DNA of 64,000 bases from an uncultured Ruthenibacterium sp. (GTDB lineage: Bacteria; Bacillota; Clostridia; Oscillospirales; Ruminococcaceae). The notes under the pieces are model-generated. The model was not told where the DNA came from. It ran no database searches and was given only the letters and a program-made list of their open reading frames with translations. Made by a program: the position numbers and the translations under genes. The stretch covers positions 1 through 64,000 of the forward strand of contig CALXBO010000076.1 of NCBI GenBank assembly GCA_944386565.1, given 5' to 3'. Positions 43,497-55,760 of this stretch are shown piece by piece (within the stretch, counting starts at the first letter, position 1; every line of letters begins with the position of its first letter).

Positions 43497-44555
43497 TCAA
43501 CCACTTCCCAGTATTACCATCATAATCGTCGCCGTCAGAACAATGAAACCGAACAGACCGCACATTGCCATACACAGTCCCATGCACTGTGAGAAACCGT
43601 CCAGCAGACGCGCGGCGCGCTTTACGCCGAGCGCCGCGGCGACGGCGTGGGCCGCCGTAAATACCGCCTGATAAATTGCACACTGCATCAGAACCGGTAC
43701 GAACTGCGCTGCCGTAACTGCAATGACTGCAAATCCCACTGTCGCTTTCATAAGATGCAGACCGGCAAGCACCGTCCCCAGCGCGTCCGATATCGCCTTG
43801 CCCACGACCGGAATTCCGCTGCTCACAACGAATTTTCCCGTCTTCAGCGCAAAGTTGTCCGCACTCTGGGCAAGGATCCCCTGCATTCCGAGGAGTGCCG
43901 TAAACACCGCTGCAGCTGCGGCGAGCGCCCATTTCATCCACTTGGACATTTGTTTTGCAAGCGCGTCCGTATCCAGCCCGCTGTCCACGCACGATACGGC
44001 GCAGAGGCTCAGAATCATCCGGAGAAACGGGATTCCCGCACCGGAAAAGAAATTTGCGATTGCCATTGCCAGTGTAAAGAACAGTCCGCCGTACACGGCG
44101 GCCGTACCCGTCTGCCCGCACGCTGCAATCACTCCCGCAAACACGGGGACAAGTCCCGTCAGATATTGTGCTGAATCCGCAAAAGCCTGTTGTGCATACT
44201 CGGTAACTCCTGTCAGTGCCGGTATGCACAGCACGAAAAGGAGAACCGCCGCGGCTGCATCCATCGCAGCGGATATTCCTTCCGCTGCTCCGGACGGAGT
44301 CATACTTTCGATGAGTGCGGCCAGAACAAGCGCAACCGTTGCCGCGGCAAAGACACGGAGCGGTGCGTGCACAGCTTCTTTCAGCGTGTCCGCCGCCTGG
44401 AAGAGCCAATCCGAAATATCTGTCTCACGAAATTCTTCCGCAGTCATCGGCGCCTCATCAACAACCTGCGTCCATTCCTCCGGCATTTCCTCCTGTGCAC
44501 AAACAGGAACCGCGAACAGCAGCAGCAAGAGAAAAGTCAGGATGATCCGTTTCAT
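43497..44555 (-). CDS. spoIIIAE: Stage III sporulation protein AE
   Basis: 352 residues. A signal peptide (MKRIILTFLLLLLFAVPVCA) is followed by many transmembrane helices with FVVSSGIPVVGKAISDALGTVLAGLHLMKATVGF, the SpoIIIAE core. It is the large membrane subunit of the channel basal platform. The ATG overlaps the AD stop. Confidence 0.95.
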   Translation of the reverse strand: MKRIILTFLLLLLFAVPVCAQEEMPEEWTQVVDEAPMTAEEFRETDISDWLFQAADTLKEAVHAPLRVFAAATVALVLAALIESMTPSGAAEGISAAMDAAAAVLLFVLCIPALTGVTEYAQQAFADSAQYLTGLVPVFAGVIAACGQTGTAAVYGGLFFTLAMAIANFFSGAGIPFLRMILSLCAVSCVDSGLDTDALAKQMSKWMKWALAAAAAVFTALLGMQGILAQSADNFALKTGKFVVSSGIPVVGKAISDALGTVLAGLHLMKATVGFAVIAVTAAQFVPVLMQCAIYQAVFTAAHAVAAALGVKRAARLLDGFSQCMGLCMAMCGLFGFIVLTATIMMVILGSG

Positions 44556-44938
44556 TGCAGATACCTCAAGAGGATTTGTGCCAGTTCCGAAAACATAGGC
44601 GCAGCAGCCGCGAGCACACCGATTTTCCCTGCAAATTCAATCTGTCCCGCCAGCGCAGCCTGTCCGGATTCACGGCATGTGTCCTGTGCAAACTGAGAAA
44701 TCAGCGCGATTGCCGCCGCTTTCATCAGGCAGGCAAATCCCTGCGCGTGCGTGTGTTCCGCCAGTTCATTCAAAAAAACGAACACGGAGGCGCCTGCGCG
44801 CAGCGCGAAAAAGAATACCGCGATCCCGGCCGCAAATGAAACGGCGACCGACAGCGGCGGGCTGTATTGTTTCAGCAGCGATGCAAATACGATTGCGGCG
44901 GCAGCAATCCCGAACGCACGCACAATATCCCCCGTCAC
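44552..44938 (-). CDS. spoIIIAD: Stage III sporulation protein AD
   Basis: 128 residues with four hydrophobic helices, FGIAAAAIVFASLLKQYSPPLSVAVSFAAG and C-terminal KIGVLAAAAPMFSELAQILLRYL. The GTG start overlaps the AC stop (GTGA). It resembles flagellar/type III export membrane parts as known for AD. Confidence 0.94.
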   Translation of the reverse strand: MTGDIVRAFGIAAAAIVFASLLKQYSPPLSVAVSFAAGIAVFFFALRAGASVFVFLNELAEHTHAQGFACLMKAAAIALISQFAQDTCRESGQAALAGQIEFAGKIGVLAAAAPMFSELAQILLRYLQ

Positions 44939-45129
44939 AGTCCGAACACATCCTTGATCGTTTCAAACAATACGCTGATCTGATTTACGATCATCATCAG
45001 CACGACAATCAGCCCGGCCAGCGTCGTCATCATCGCCTGATCTTCCCGTCCGGAACGAACAAGGAGCTGATTCAGCACTGCAACAATAATGCCGATCGCT
45101 GCAATTTTGAAAACAAAATCAATATCCAT
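44935..45129 (-). CDS. spoIIIAC: Stage III sporulation protein AC
   Basis: 64 residues, two transmembrane helices, FKIAAIGIIVAVLNQLLVRSGREDQAMM with the conserved SGR/D turn between the helices. Standard length for AC. It lies 15 bases after AB. Confidence 0.94.
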   Translation of the reverse strand: MDIDFVFKIAAIGIIVAVLNQLLVRSGREDQAMMTTLAGLIVVLMMIVNQISVLFETIKDVFGL

Positions 45130-45144
45130 TTTTCTTCCCGTCCT

Positions 45145-45660
45145 TTACAGAAGAAACAGAACAGCCGCGCATCCGGCGCACACACCAAGTGTCCGGAATA
45201 TCCGCATCTCTTCTGCCGCTTTTTCTCCCGCCTGTTTTTCCGCCTGTTCCAAAAGGCATTGCGCCCCCTTCAGCTGCTCGCATTGCTCCGCGGAATCCTG
45301 CGTCCCGACACATCGGAGCGCATCAAAAAAGATTCTCCGTTCCTCGGACGTTGTCAGGGCCGCCCACTCAATCTTTGCGCGGGTCTCCTCCCTTCTGACA
45401 AGTTCAGGCGGTGTCTCCGTTCCTGAAAAATCCAGTTTCAGCAGCCTGTGTTCCTCTGATTTTTCGGCGTTCTGCAGAACGATCCGGGAACGCGCTTTCC
45501 GGTATGTCAGTTCCGCCCGTACCGCCGCAAGAAAGCGGCTCATTTCTCTGAGAAGAACCGTTCTGCGGGACAACTTGCTCCCCCTGTTCACTCCGGCCAT
45601 CGTGCATACTGTAAACACAAGAATGCAGCCAAGGCATTTAAGCGTGATCCAGATCGACAA
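45145..45660 (-). CDS. spoIIIAB: Stage III sporulation protein AB
   Basis: About 171 residues, the family length. An N-terminal helix (about 3-22) is followed by a soluble helical part with LLREMSRFLAAVRAELTYRKA and a C-terminal helix. The TTG start at 45660 follows GGAG and lies 23 bases inside the end of spoIIIAA. A longer frame to 45699 would overlap AA further without a ribosome-binding site. Confidence 0.9.
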   Translation of the reverse strand: MSIWITLKCLGCILVFTVCTMAGVNRGSKLSRRTVLLREMSRFLAAVRAELTYRKARSRIVLQNAEKSEEHRLLKLDFSGTETPPELVRREETRAKIEWAALTTSEERRIFFDALRCVGTQDSAEQCEQLKGAQCLLEQAEKQAGEKAAEEMRIFRTLGVCAGCAAVLFLL

Positions 45661-46567
45661 TCTTCTCCGTCCTTCCTGTTTTTCCTTCCGCCAGAACAAT
45701 CGCGCTCTGGAATGCTCCCGTCGCGCACAGGCGGCGCAGCGGCGGCCGTGTCCGGAGCACCGTTTCGTCTGCCGCGTGTGCTGTCGCGATCATCCGCACG
45801 CCTGCGTGCGATGCCTTCTGCACCGCGGCAACATCCTCGTCTCCGCCGATCTCATCGCACACAAGCGTCTGCGGACTCATGGAACGCACCGCCTGCAGCA
45901 TTCCGATGTGCTTCGGATACCCCGAAAAATAGTCGCACAGGTCGGGAGGCGTCTCGATGAACCCGGTATCGCTCACAGGCGCCAGCTCAAAGCGCTCGTC
46001 CACCACAGCTGTCCTGATCCCGGAATCGGACAACACTTTCAGACATGCCCGGAGGAGCGTTGTCTTGCCCGTCCCGGGGGCTCCCAGAATGAGAATGCCG
46101 CGAAGCGGATCATTCAGCAGCTGCCTGACTGCTTCGCTGCACCTGAGGATCTGCGTCCGTGCAATTCGGATATTCAGAGATGTGATGTTGCGGACAGTGA
46201 ACACATTTTCACCGTACAGCGCAGTGCCGCTGATTCCGACGCGATGTCCTCCCGCCATGGGCACAAACCCCTGAGAAATGCATTCCTCAAACGTGTGTAC
46301 GGAATAGGAACAAACCGCGTGAAAGCAGGCCGTAAGCTGTTCATGTGTTAAAGTGACCACCGCATTGGTGTGCGACTGGATCGGGATTCCGTCGAATCTC
46401 AGAAAGTACGACCGCGAACTGATCGTGAGCGTGACCGGCCGCTGCGAACGCAGGCGGATCTCCGTCACAAGGCGCGCTGCATCGCGAGGGACGCGCAGAA
46501 GCGGCTGTGCAACGTCCGGAGGGAGCTGCCCCGCCGCCTCGTAAAAGCTCTGCGCACCTGTGGACAT
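45638..46567 (-). CDS. spoIIIAA: Stage III sporulation protein AA (ATPase)
   Basis: About 309 residues, a secretion-type AAA ATPase that powers the SpoIIIA-SpoIIQ channel. It has an N-terminal R3H-like region, Walker A ILGAPGTGKTTLLRAC near residue 145, and Walker B LVCDEIGGDEDVAAV. ATG 46567 lies 7 bases after AGGAGGG; longer frames run into the gatB terminator. It is first gene of the complete AA-AH operon. A possible sigma-E-like -10 (CATAGAAT on the minus strand, 46590-46597) lies upstream, but the -35 is poor. Confidence 0.95.
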   Translation of the reverse strand: MSTGAQSFYEAAGQLPPDVAQPLLRVPRDAARLVTEIRLRSQRPVTLTISSRSYFLRFDGIPIQSHTNAVVTLTHEQLTACFHAVCSYSVHTFEECISQGFVPMAGGHRVGISGTALYGENVFTVRNITSLNIRIARTQILRCSEAVRQLLNDPLRGILILGAPGTGKTTLLRACLKVLSDSGIRTAVVDERFELAPVSDTGFIETPPDLCDYFSGYPKHIGMLQAVRSMSPQTLVCDEIGGDEDVAAVQKASHAGVRMIATAHAADETVLRTRPPLRRLCATGAFQSAIVLAEGKTGRTEKIVDLDHA

Positions 46568-46618
46568 TTCCATCCCTCCTGTTTGTCCCATTCTATGTGT
46601 GCCGACCGCCGGATAGAA

Positions 46619-46651
46619 CAAAACCCGGCTGGACAAATTGTCCGGCCGGGT
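46619..46651 (-). terminator. Terminator of gatCAB
   Basis: Minus-strand ACCCGGCCGGACA-ATT-TGTCCAGCCGGGTTTTG, just after the gatB stop and before spoIIIAA. Confidence 0.87.
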
Positions 46652-46672
46652 CAGCATGGTTTGATTCAGTTG

Positions 46673-48118
46673 TTACAGGGCTTCGATCGCAGCGACGACC
46701 ATTTCGCGGAGCGTCGCAGGATTTCCCTTGCCCTTTGTCGCTTTCATGCACTGTCCGACAAGGAATCCGGCAACGTTGGTCTTGCCTCCCTTGTAGTCGG
46801 CAACCGCTTTCTGATTCGCCGCCAGAACATCATTGACGATCTTCTGCAGCGCGTCGGCGTCGTTCACCTGTGCAAGGCCTTTTTCCTCAACGACCTTGGC
46901 CGGAGAAACATCTTCTTCGATGATCGTCTCCAGAACCGTTTTGGCCGCCGTGTTGGAGATCGTGCCCTTCTCGATCAGGCAGATCATGTCCGTGAGGTTT
47001 TCCTTGGTCAGGGCCGTGTCGCCGATCTCAATGCGGCGCTCGTTCAGGATGCGGGCAATATCGCCGATCACCCAGTTCGAAACGAGCTTGGCATCGCACT
47101 TATGCATGGCCACACAGGAATCAAAGAACTCGCTGCGCGCCTTATTGGAGGCGAGAAGCGAAGCATCGTCCTGATTCAGGCCGAAGTCCTGCATGTAGCG
47201 GATCGTCTTTGCCACGGGGAGCTCAGGAATGGAATCCTTCAGTTCCTGCACATGTGCCTCGCTGACTTCGAACGTCAGCAGGTCAGGCTCGGGGAAATAG
47301 CGGTAGTCCTGCGCATCCTCCTTGGAGCGGAGCAGGAAGTTGCAGCCCTTGGCGTCGTCCCAGCGGCGGGTCTCCTGTTCGATCACACCGCCGTTTTCAA
47401 GAACTTCAACCTGACGGGCCGCCTCATACTGAATGGCGCGGTATACCGCACCAAAGCTGTTCACGTTTTTCATCTCCGTGCGCGTGCCGAATTCCGTCGA
47501 ACCCTTTTTGCGCACAGAAACGTTCACGTCGGCGCGCACGCTGCCCTCCTGCATCTTGGCGTCGGAAATGCCCAGATACAGCAGGATCGACGTGATGGCC
47601 TCCAGATACGCTTTCGCCTCTTCCGCACTGCGCAGATCCGGCTCGGAAACCATCTCGATCAGAGGCACGCCGCAGCGGTTGAAGTCGACAAGCGAACCGT
47701 CAAAGGAATCGTCGTGGATCAGTTTGCCCGCATCCTCCTCAATGTGAATACGGGTGATGCCAACGCGCTTTTTCTGTCCGTTGACAAGGATGTCAATGTA
47801 GCCGTCTTCGCACAGAGGAATGTCGAACTGGCTGATCTGATACGCCTTCGGAAGATCCGGATAGAAATAGTTTTTGCGGTCGTTCTTGGAGACGCGGTTG
47901 ATGCGGCAATTCAGCGCGTGGCCCATTTTGATGGCGTAGTCCACGACCTGCTTGTTGAGGACCGGAAGCGTGCCGGGCATGCCCATGCACACCGGGCAGC
48001 ACAGCGTGTTCACTTCCGCGCCGAACGCATTTTTGCAGCCGCAGAAAATCTTTGTTTCCGTGCACAGCTCTGCGTGCACCTCAAGGCCGACGATGACCTC
48101 GTAATCGTTCATACCCAT
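46673..48118 (-). CDS. gatB: Asp/Glu-tRNA amidotransferase subunit B
   Basis: 481 residues. The N-terminal GatB core has VIVGLEVHAELCTETKIFCGC, the CPVCMGMPGTLPVLN zinc/kinase region and KNYFYPDLPKAYQISQF. The C-terminal YqeY-like tail ends the chain with LRDMVV-like residues. It activates Glu-tRNA-Gln or Asp-tRNA-Asn for amidation. AAAGGAG lies 9 bases before the ATG. It is last gene of gatCAB. Confidence 0.97.
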   Translation of the reverse strand: MGMNDYEVIVGLEVHAELCTETKIFCGCKNAFGAEVNTLCCPVCMGMPGTLPVLNKQVVDYAIKMGHALNCRINRVSKNDRKNYFYPDLPKAYQISQFDIPLCEDGYIDILVNGQKKRVGITRIHIEEDAGKLIHDDSFDGSLVDFNRCGVPLIEMVSEPDLRSAEEAKAYLEAITSILLYLGISDAKMQEGSVRADVNVSVRKKGSTEFGTRTEMKNVNSFGAVYRAIQYEAARQVEVLENGGVIEQETRRWDDAKGCNFLLRSKEDAQDYRYFPEPDLLTFEVSEAHVQELKDSIPELPVAKTIRYMQDFGLNQDDASLLASNKARSEFFDSCVAMHKCDAKLVSNWVIGDIARILNERRIEIGDTALTKENLTDMICLIEKGTISNTAAKTVLETIIEEDVSPAKVVEEKGLAQVNDADALQKIVNDVLAANQKAVADYKGGKTNVAGFLVGQCMKATKGKGNPATLREMVVAAIEAL

Positions 48119-48121
48119 TGT

Positions 48122-49570
48122 TTACAGCTCCTTTACCGCAAAGCCGCCCTTTGCCGTTTCGAAGCACTTGGCAGCAGTGAGAAGTTTTGATTCGGAGAAA
48201 TGCGGCCCCAAAAGCTGCAAGCCGATCGGCAGGCCTTCGCTGTCCACGCCGCACGGCACGCTGACGCCGGGCAGACCCGCAATGTTGGCCGTGACCGTGC
48301 AGATATCGGATGCATACATCGCCAGAGGATCGCTGAGTTTCTCGCCGAGACGGAACGCCGTTGTCGGCGTCGTAGGTGTGGCGATCAGGTCGCAATGCTC
48401 GAACGCCGCCGCAAATTCCGCCGCGATCTGCTTCTGGAGCATCTTGGCGCGCTTGTAATACGCGTCATAGTAACCGCTCGACAGCACGTATGTTCCCAGC
48501 ATGATGCGGCGCTTGACCTCACGCCCGAATCCCTCGCTGCGCGTGGAGAGATAGAGATCCGTCAGCGAGCCGTCGCGGCGGCCGGAATAACCGTATTTCA
48601 CGCCGTCGTAGCGCGCGAGGTTCGAGGACGCCTCAGCGGAAGAGATGATGTAATAGGCGCTGAGCGCATAGCCCGTGGACGGCAGAGAGACTTCGACGAC
48701 TTCGGCGCCCATGGCCTTGAACTCATCAACGGCACGGAGGACGGCCGTTTTGATCTCTTCGCTCACGCCCTCGCCGAAGTATTCTTTGGCCACGCCGATG
48801 CGCATTCCGCGCACGTCGCTTCCCGGCATCGTAAACGGGCAATCCTTGCTCGTTGCGTCATGCGCGGAATCCTTACCGCGGATGACGTCGAACAGCAGCG
48901 CTGTATCATCGACCGTGCGGCCGAAAGGACCGATCTGGTCGAGCGATGACGCAAACGCGACAAGGCCGAAACGGGATACGGAACCGTACGTCGGCTTCAA
49001 GCCGACAATGCCGCAAAGGCCCGCCGGGCAGCGGATGGAACCGCCGGTGTCGGAACCGAGCGAGAGCGGGACTTCGCAGGCGGCCACCGCCGCAGCGCTG
49101 CCGCCGGACGAACCGCCCGGCACGCGGGAGGTATCCCACGGATTCTTGGTCGCTTTGAACGCCGAATTTTCGCACGAACCGCCCATGGCAAATTCGTCCA
49201 TATTGACCTTGCCGGCGATCAGCGCATCGGCAGCTTCGAGCTTGTCCACAACCGTAGCGTTGTACGGCGGAACAAAGTTCTCGAGCATTTTCGAAGCGCA
49301 CGTCGTGGCAACGCCCCTCGTGCAGATATTGTCCTTGACCGCAACGGGGATGCCAGCCAGCGCGCCGAGCGCCTCGCCCCTGGCACGCTTTTCATCCACT
49401 GCACGCGCCTTTTCACGCATGGCATCCGCATTTACACTGAGGAATGCGTCCACAGCAGGCTCTACGGCCTCGATCCGCGCCAGCGTCGCATCCGCGAGTT
49501 CCAGAGCGGAAATTTCCTTTTTGTTCAGCAGCGCGGAGAGTTCCGACGCCGATTTCCGATACAGTTCCAT
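48122..49570 (-). CDS. gatA: Asp/Glu-tRNA amidotransferase subunit A
   Basis: 482-residue amidase that releases ammonia from glutamine. Catalytic triad elements: Lys in GIPVAVKDNI (near residue 75), the Ser in GGSSGGSAAAVAA (cis-Ser) and the nucleophile Ser in LGSDTGGSIRCPA. It starts 13 bases after gatC. The presence of gatCAB implies that Gln-tRNA and/or Asn-tRNA are made indirectly. Confidence 0.97.
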   Translation of the reverse strand: MELYRKSASELSALLNKKEISALELADATLARIEAVEPAVDAFLSVNADAMREKARAVDEKRARGEALGALAGIPVAVKDNICTRGVATTCASKMLENFVPPYNATVVDKLEAADALIAGKVNMDEFAMGGSCENSAFKATKNPWDTSRVPGGSSGGSAAAVAACEVPLSLGSDTGGSIRCPAGLCGIVGLKPTYGSVSRFGLVAFASSLDQIGPFGRTVDDTALLFDVIRGKDSAHDATSKDCPFTMPGSDVRGMRIGVAKEYFGEGVSEEIKTAVLRAVDEFKAMGAEVVEVSLPSTGYALSAYYIISSAEASSNLARYDGVKYGYSGRRDGSLTDLYLSTRSEGFGREVKRRIMLGTYVLSSGYYDAYYKRAKMLQKQIAAEFAAAFEHCDLIATPTTPTTAFRLGEKLSDPLAMYASDICTVTANIAGLPGVSVPCGVDSEGLPIGLQLLGPHFSESKLLTAAKCFETAKGGFAVKEL

Positions 49571-49583
49571 GTTCGCCTTCTCC

Positions 49584-52567
<2,984 letters not shown>

Positions 52568-52655
52568 ACGCACGCCCCCACTTCCCGTTTCATCTCTTCA
52601 CTATATTCGGAATGCACGGGAAATGTTCATCTCAGCATGCCGGATTTCCGCCGGC

Positions 52656-52689
52656 AAAAAAGCGGCATGGCCGAAGCCATGCCGCTTTT
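52656..52689 (-). terminator. pfkA terminator
   Basis: Minus-strand AAAAGCGGCATGGC-TTCG-GCCATGCCGCTTTTTTG, with a stable UUCG loop, just after the pfkA stop. Confidence 0.92.
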
Positions 52690-52708
52690 GAAACAGGTTC
52701 TGCTCTTC

Positions 52709-53683
52709 TCAGATGGAGATCGCGTTTGCGATATCCAGGAACGAAGTGTCGATGGTCTTGTACATCGAAAGCGCCACGTCGATATCATAGTCGACGATCG
52801 CTTCCGCCTTGGACGCAACAACGCGGTTGAAGATGCCCTTATTGATCAGCTCGACAGCGTGATACCCCATGCGGCTGGCCGTGACGCGGTCACGCAGGGA
52901 CGGGCTGCCGCCGCGCTGCACGTGACCGAGCACCGTAGCGCGGGAATCAATGCCGGTGCGCGACTGAATCTCATTCGCAAGATCCTGCGCATGGCCGACG
53001 CCCTCGGCGATGATAATGATAAAGTGCTGCTTGCCGGTTTTCTGGGTCTTCTTCATCTTGCTGATGACGTCGCGGTCCAGATCATACGGGACCTCGGGGA
53101 TCAGCGTGACAAGCGCACCCACAGCAATACCGGTATTCAGCGCAATGTAACCTGCGTTGCGTCCCATAACCTCAACGACGCTGCAACGGTCGTGGCTCTG
53201 CGTCGTATCACGCAGTTTATCGATCATTTCCACCGCAGTGTTCATGGCCGTGTCATAACCGATGGTGTAGTCGCTGCAGGCGATGTCGTTGTCAATCGTG
53301 CCGGGGATGCCGATGCACGGAATGCCCAGTTTGGCAAGATCGCGGCAGCCGCGGAACGAACCGTCGCCGCCAATGACGACCAGAGCGTCGATGCCGTGGT
53401 CACGGCATGCCTGAGCCGCCTTCTGCTGACCTTCCAGCGTTTTAAACTCCAGGCAGCGCGCCGTGTACAGACAGGTACCGCCGCGATGGATAATTTCAGA
53501 AACACTGCGGAGGTTCATGTCGACGATCTCTCCCGTCAAAAGACCGTTGTATCCGTGATGAACACCCTTGACGTTGTATCCTCTCGAGATAGCCGTACGG
53601 ACGACCGCACGAATCGCCGCGTTCATACCGGGCGCGTCGCCGCCGCTTGTGAGTACGCCAATCGTCTTAACTTCTTTCGACAT
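52709..53683 (-). CDS. pfkA: ATP-dependent 6-phosphofructokinase
   Basis: 324-residue glycolytic kinase. It has GGDAPGMNAAIRA near residue 15, catalytic GTIDNDIACSD near 125 with the ATP-type Gly-rich IGGDGSFRG, EVMGRNAGYIAL and GHVQRGGSPS. All catalytic residues of the allosteric bacterial PFK are visible. It has its own promoter after dnaE. Confidence 0.97.
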   Translation of the reverse strand: MSKEVKTIGVLTSGGDAPGMNAAIRAVVRTAISRGYNVKGVHHGYNGLLTGEIVDMNLRSVSEIIHRGGTCLYTARCLEFKTLEGQQKAAQACRDHGIDALVVIGGDGSFRGCRDLAKLGIPCIGIPGTIDNDIACSDYTIGYDTAMNTAVEMIDKLRDTTQSHDRCSVVEVMGRNAGYIALNTGIAVGALVTLIPEVPYDLDRDVISKMKKTQKTGKQHFIIIIAEGVGHAQDLANEIQSRTGIDSRATVLGHVQRGGSPSLRDRVTASRMGYHAVELINKGIFNRVVASKAEAIVDYDIDVALSMYKTIDTSFLDIANAISI

Positions 53684-53729
53684 TGCAATGCCTCCCTAAT
53701 TTCTCATAAAGAAATTGCCGCTTGTACTG

Positions 53730-53758
53730 ATTATACTGTTTCAGCGGCAGAAATTCAA
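53730..53758 (-). promoter_or_regulatory. pfkA promoter
   Basis: Minus-strand TTGAAT (53753-53758), 17-base spacer, TATAAT (53730-53735), downstream of dnaE. No strong dnaE terminator is visible in the 108-base gap. Confidence 0.8.
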
Positions 53759-53791
53759 CCGAAGAACCAACTTTGATATAAATTTATCATA

Positions 53792-55621
53792 TCATTGCTT
53801 CAAAACTACATTTCCTTTTCCCAAAATGCGCTCCAGTTCCCGAAGGAGCAATTCATTCGGGATGCACCACAGATTCCGCGGCGCGCGAACACGCTGACCG
53901 GTACTCTCGAACTTGATATAAACCGGCATCTCGCCCTCGAAAATCGAGAGGAGATTCTTCACCTCAGCATACGCCTCTCCGTCCGGCGAATCCATACGGA
54001 GCCAGAGACCGGCATTTCTGGACGCGGCAGGTTTCGGGCGGCCTGCACGCTCCGGCGAATACAGCGCAATCGGCGTGACCGTCTCCGCGATCAGTTTCGT
54101 CTGCTCGTCCTCCTTGCAGGATGCGCGCCCCGTGACAACAACCACTTCGTTATCGCGGATCGCCTCCGCGCAGTCTGTCAGTGTCTTGGGGAACACGAGA
54201 AGCTCCATGGTGCCGCTGCGGTCCTCGATCGTTACGAACGCCATCAGTCCTCCGGACTTTGTGGTGATGGTTTTAGCTCTGACGACCGTGCACACGAGCC
54301 GGAGCATCCGATTGTCATAATCGCGTCCGTTCTCACCCGTCAGATCGGAGATCCTGCATTCGGAGAGCCGCCGGATCTCCTCTTCGTATTTGTCGAGAGG
54401 ATGGCCGGACAGATACAAACCGCTCACTTCTTTTTCGTATTGCAGACGGATATCGGGCGAATATTCCTCGCACGGCTGCATCCGGTAGTCATCGGCCGCC
54501 GCTGCCTCTTCTGCGGAAAAACCGGAGAAGAGATCGAGCTGCCCCTCCAGATTTTTTCGCGAGACCGTCTCAATGCTTTTGAGGATGCCCTCGAGATTGT
54601 TGACGAGCATATGGCGGTTCGGCTCAATGCTGTCAAACGCGCCCGCCTTGATCATACTCTCGACCGCACGGCGGTTCAATTCCGTTCCGTGCATCCGCTT
54701 GCAGAAGTCATACAGGCTGCGGTACGGATGTTCCTCGCGCTCCCGGACAACCGATGCAATGAGATTTCTGCCGACGTTCTTGAGCGCCAGCAGTCCGAAG
54801 CGGATGTCTCCGTCGACGACCGTAAATCCGATGTCGCTCGCATTGACGTCCGGCTGAAGCACGCGCAGGTTCATACGCTGGCACTCCGTGGTATACTCGA
54901 TCACCTTGTCGGTGTTGTCGAGCACGCTGGTCAAAAGCGCAGCCATAAATTCCCGCGGGTAATGGCATTTCAAAAAAGCCGTCTGATACGCAACAACGGC
55001 GTATGCCGCGGCGTGGGATTTGTTGAACGCGTACGAAGCGAAACTGGACATTTCGTCGAAGATCTCGTTGGCCACCTGCTCCGAAATCCCATTTGCAACG
55101 CAGCCCTTGCATTCCTGCCCCGGAGTATCGTTGCCGTAAACGAAGTGCTGCCGTTCTTTTTCCATGACGTCATGCTTTTTCTTCGCCATGGCGCGGCGCA
55201 CGAGGTCCGCCTGCCCGTATGAAAAGCCGGCCAGTTCGCGGCAGATCTGCATGACCTGTTCCTGATAGACGATACAGCCGTTCGTCACGTCAAGAATATG
55301 CGCCAGCTGCGGCGTCTTATAGCGGATGTTGGACGGATCGTGGCGGTTTGCGATATACGTCGGGATGGATTCCATCGGACCCGGGCGGTACAGCGAAATG
55401 ATGGCGATGATGTCCTCAATGCTCTTCGCTTTCAAGCCCACGATTGCCTGCGTCATCCCGGAAGATTCCATCTGGAACACGCCTTCCGTCTCGCCGGCGT
55501 TGAGCATCTGGAACACGGCCGGGTCGTCGTAGGAGATCGTTTCGATCGAAAACTCCGGTGTAACTTTCCGGATCATTTTCTCCGCGTCGCTGATGACGGT
55601 AAGCGTGCGAAGGCCCAGAAA
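53792..55621 (-). CDS. dnaE: DNA polymerase III alpha subunit, 3' exon
   Basis: Second coding part of dnaE, 609 residues plus stop, continuing from residue 554 of the spliced protein. It starts with FLGLRTLTVISDAE (the segment that follows the third catalytic Asp), then the fingers with FQMESSGMTQ, the tandem HhH (GYDAAFLKCHYP-type neighbourhood), and C-terminal OB-fold (TIEDRSGTMELLVFPK) and tail. It has no start codon of its own because the frame enters directly from the intron boundary. With the 5' exon the product is about 1162 residues, the usual DnaE1 length. Confidence 0.93.
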   Translation of the reverse strand, partial: FLGLRTLTVISDAEKMIRKVTPEFSIETISYDDPAVFQMLNAGETEGVFQMESSGMTQAIVGLKAKSIEDIIAIISLYRPGPMESIPTYIANRHDPSNIRYKTPQLAHILDVTNGCIVYQEQVMQICRELAGFSYGQADLVRRAMAKKKHDVMEKERQHFVYGNDTPGQECKGCVANGISEQVANEIFDEMSSFASYAFNKSHAAAYAVVAYQTAFLKCHYPREFMAALLTSVLDNTDKVIEYTTECQRMNLRVLQPDVNASDIGFTVVDGDIRFGLLALKNVGRNLIASVVREREEHPYRSLYDFCKRMHGTELNRRAVESMIKAGAFDSIEPNRHMLVNNLEGILKSIETVSRKNLEGQLDLFSGFSAEEAAAADDYRMQPCEEYSPDIRLQYEKEVSGLYLSGHPLDKYEEEIRRLSECRISDLTGENGRDYDNRMLRLVCTVVRAKTITTKSGGLMAFVTIEDRSGTMELLVFPKTLTDCAEAIRDNEVVVVTGRASCKEDEQTKLIAETVTPIALYSPERAGRPKPAASRNAGLWLRMDSPDGEAYAEVKNLLSIFEGEMPVYIKFESTGQRVRAPRNLWCIPNELLLRELERILGKGNVVLKQ

Positions 55622-55760
55622 ATAGGAATAGGTAAGAGACAACCACAGCGTAACCTGTTTGGTGCTCTTTTCCCCTCCTTCACACCGTACGTGCGCCTTT
55701 CAACGCATACGGCGTTCCATCAATAGTTAGTAGTCTTCGGTGAACTACTTTCGAATAATG

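Noticed and set aside
46370..48190. Plus-strand 606-codon frame opposite gatB
   Set aside because: Antisense to a fully conserved gatB; no family features.
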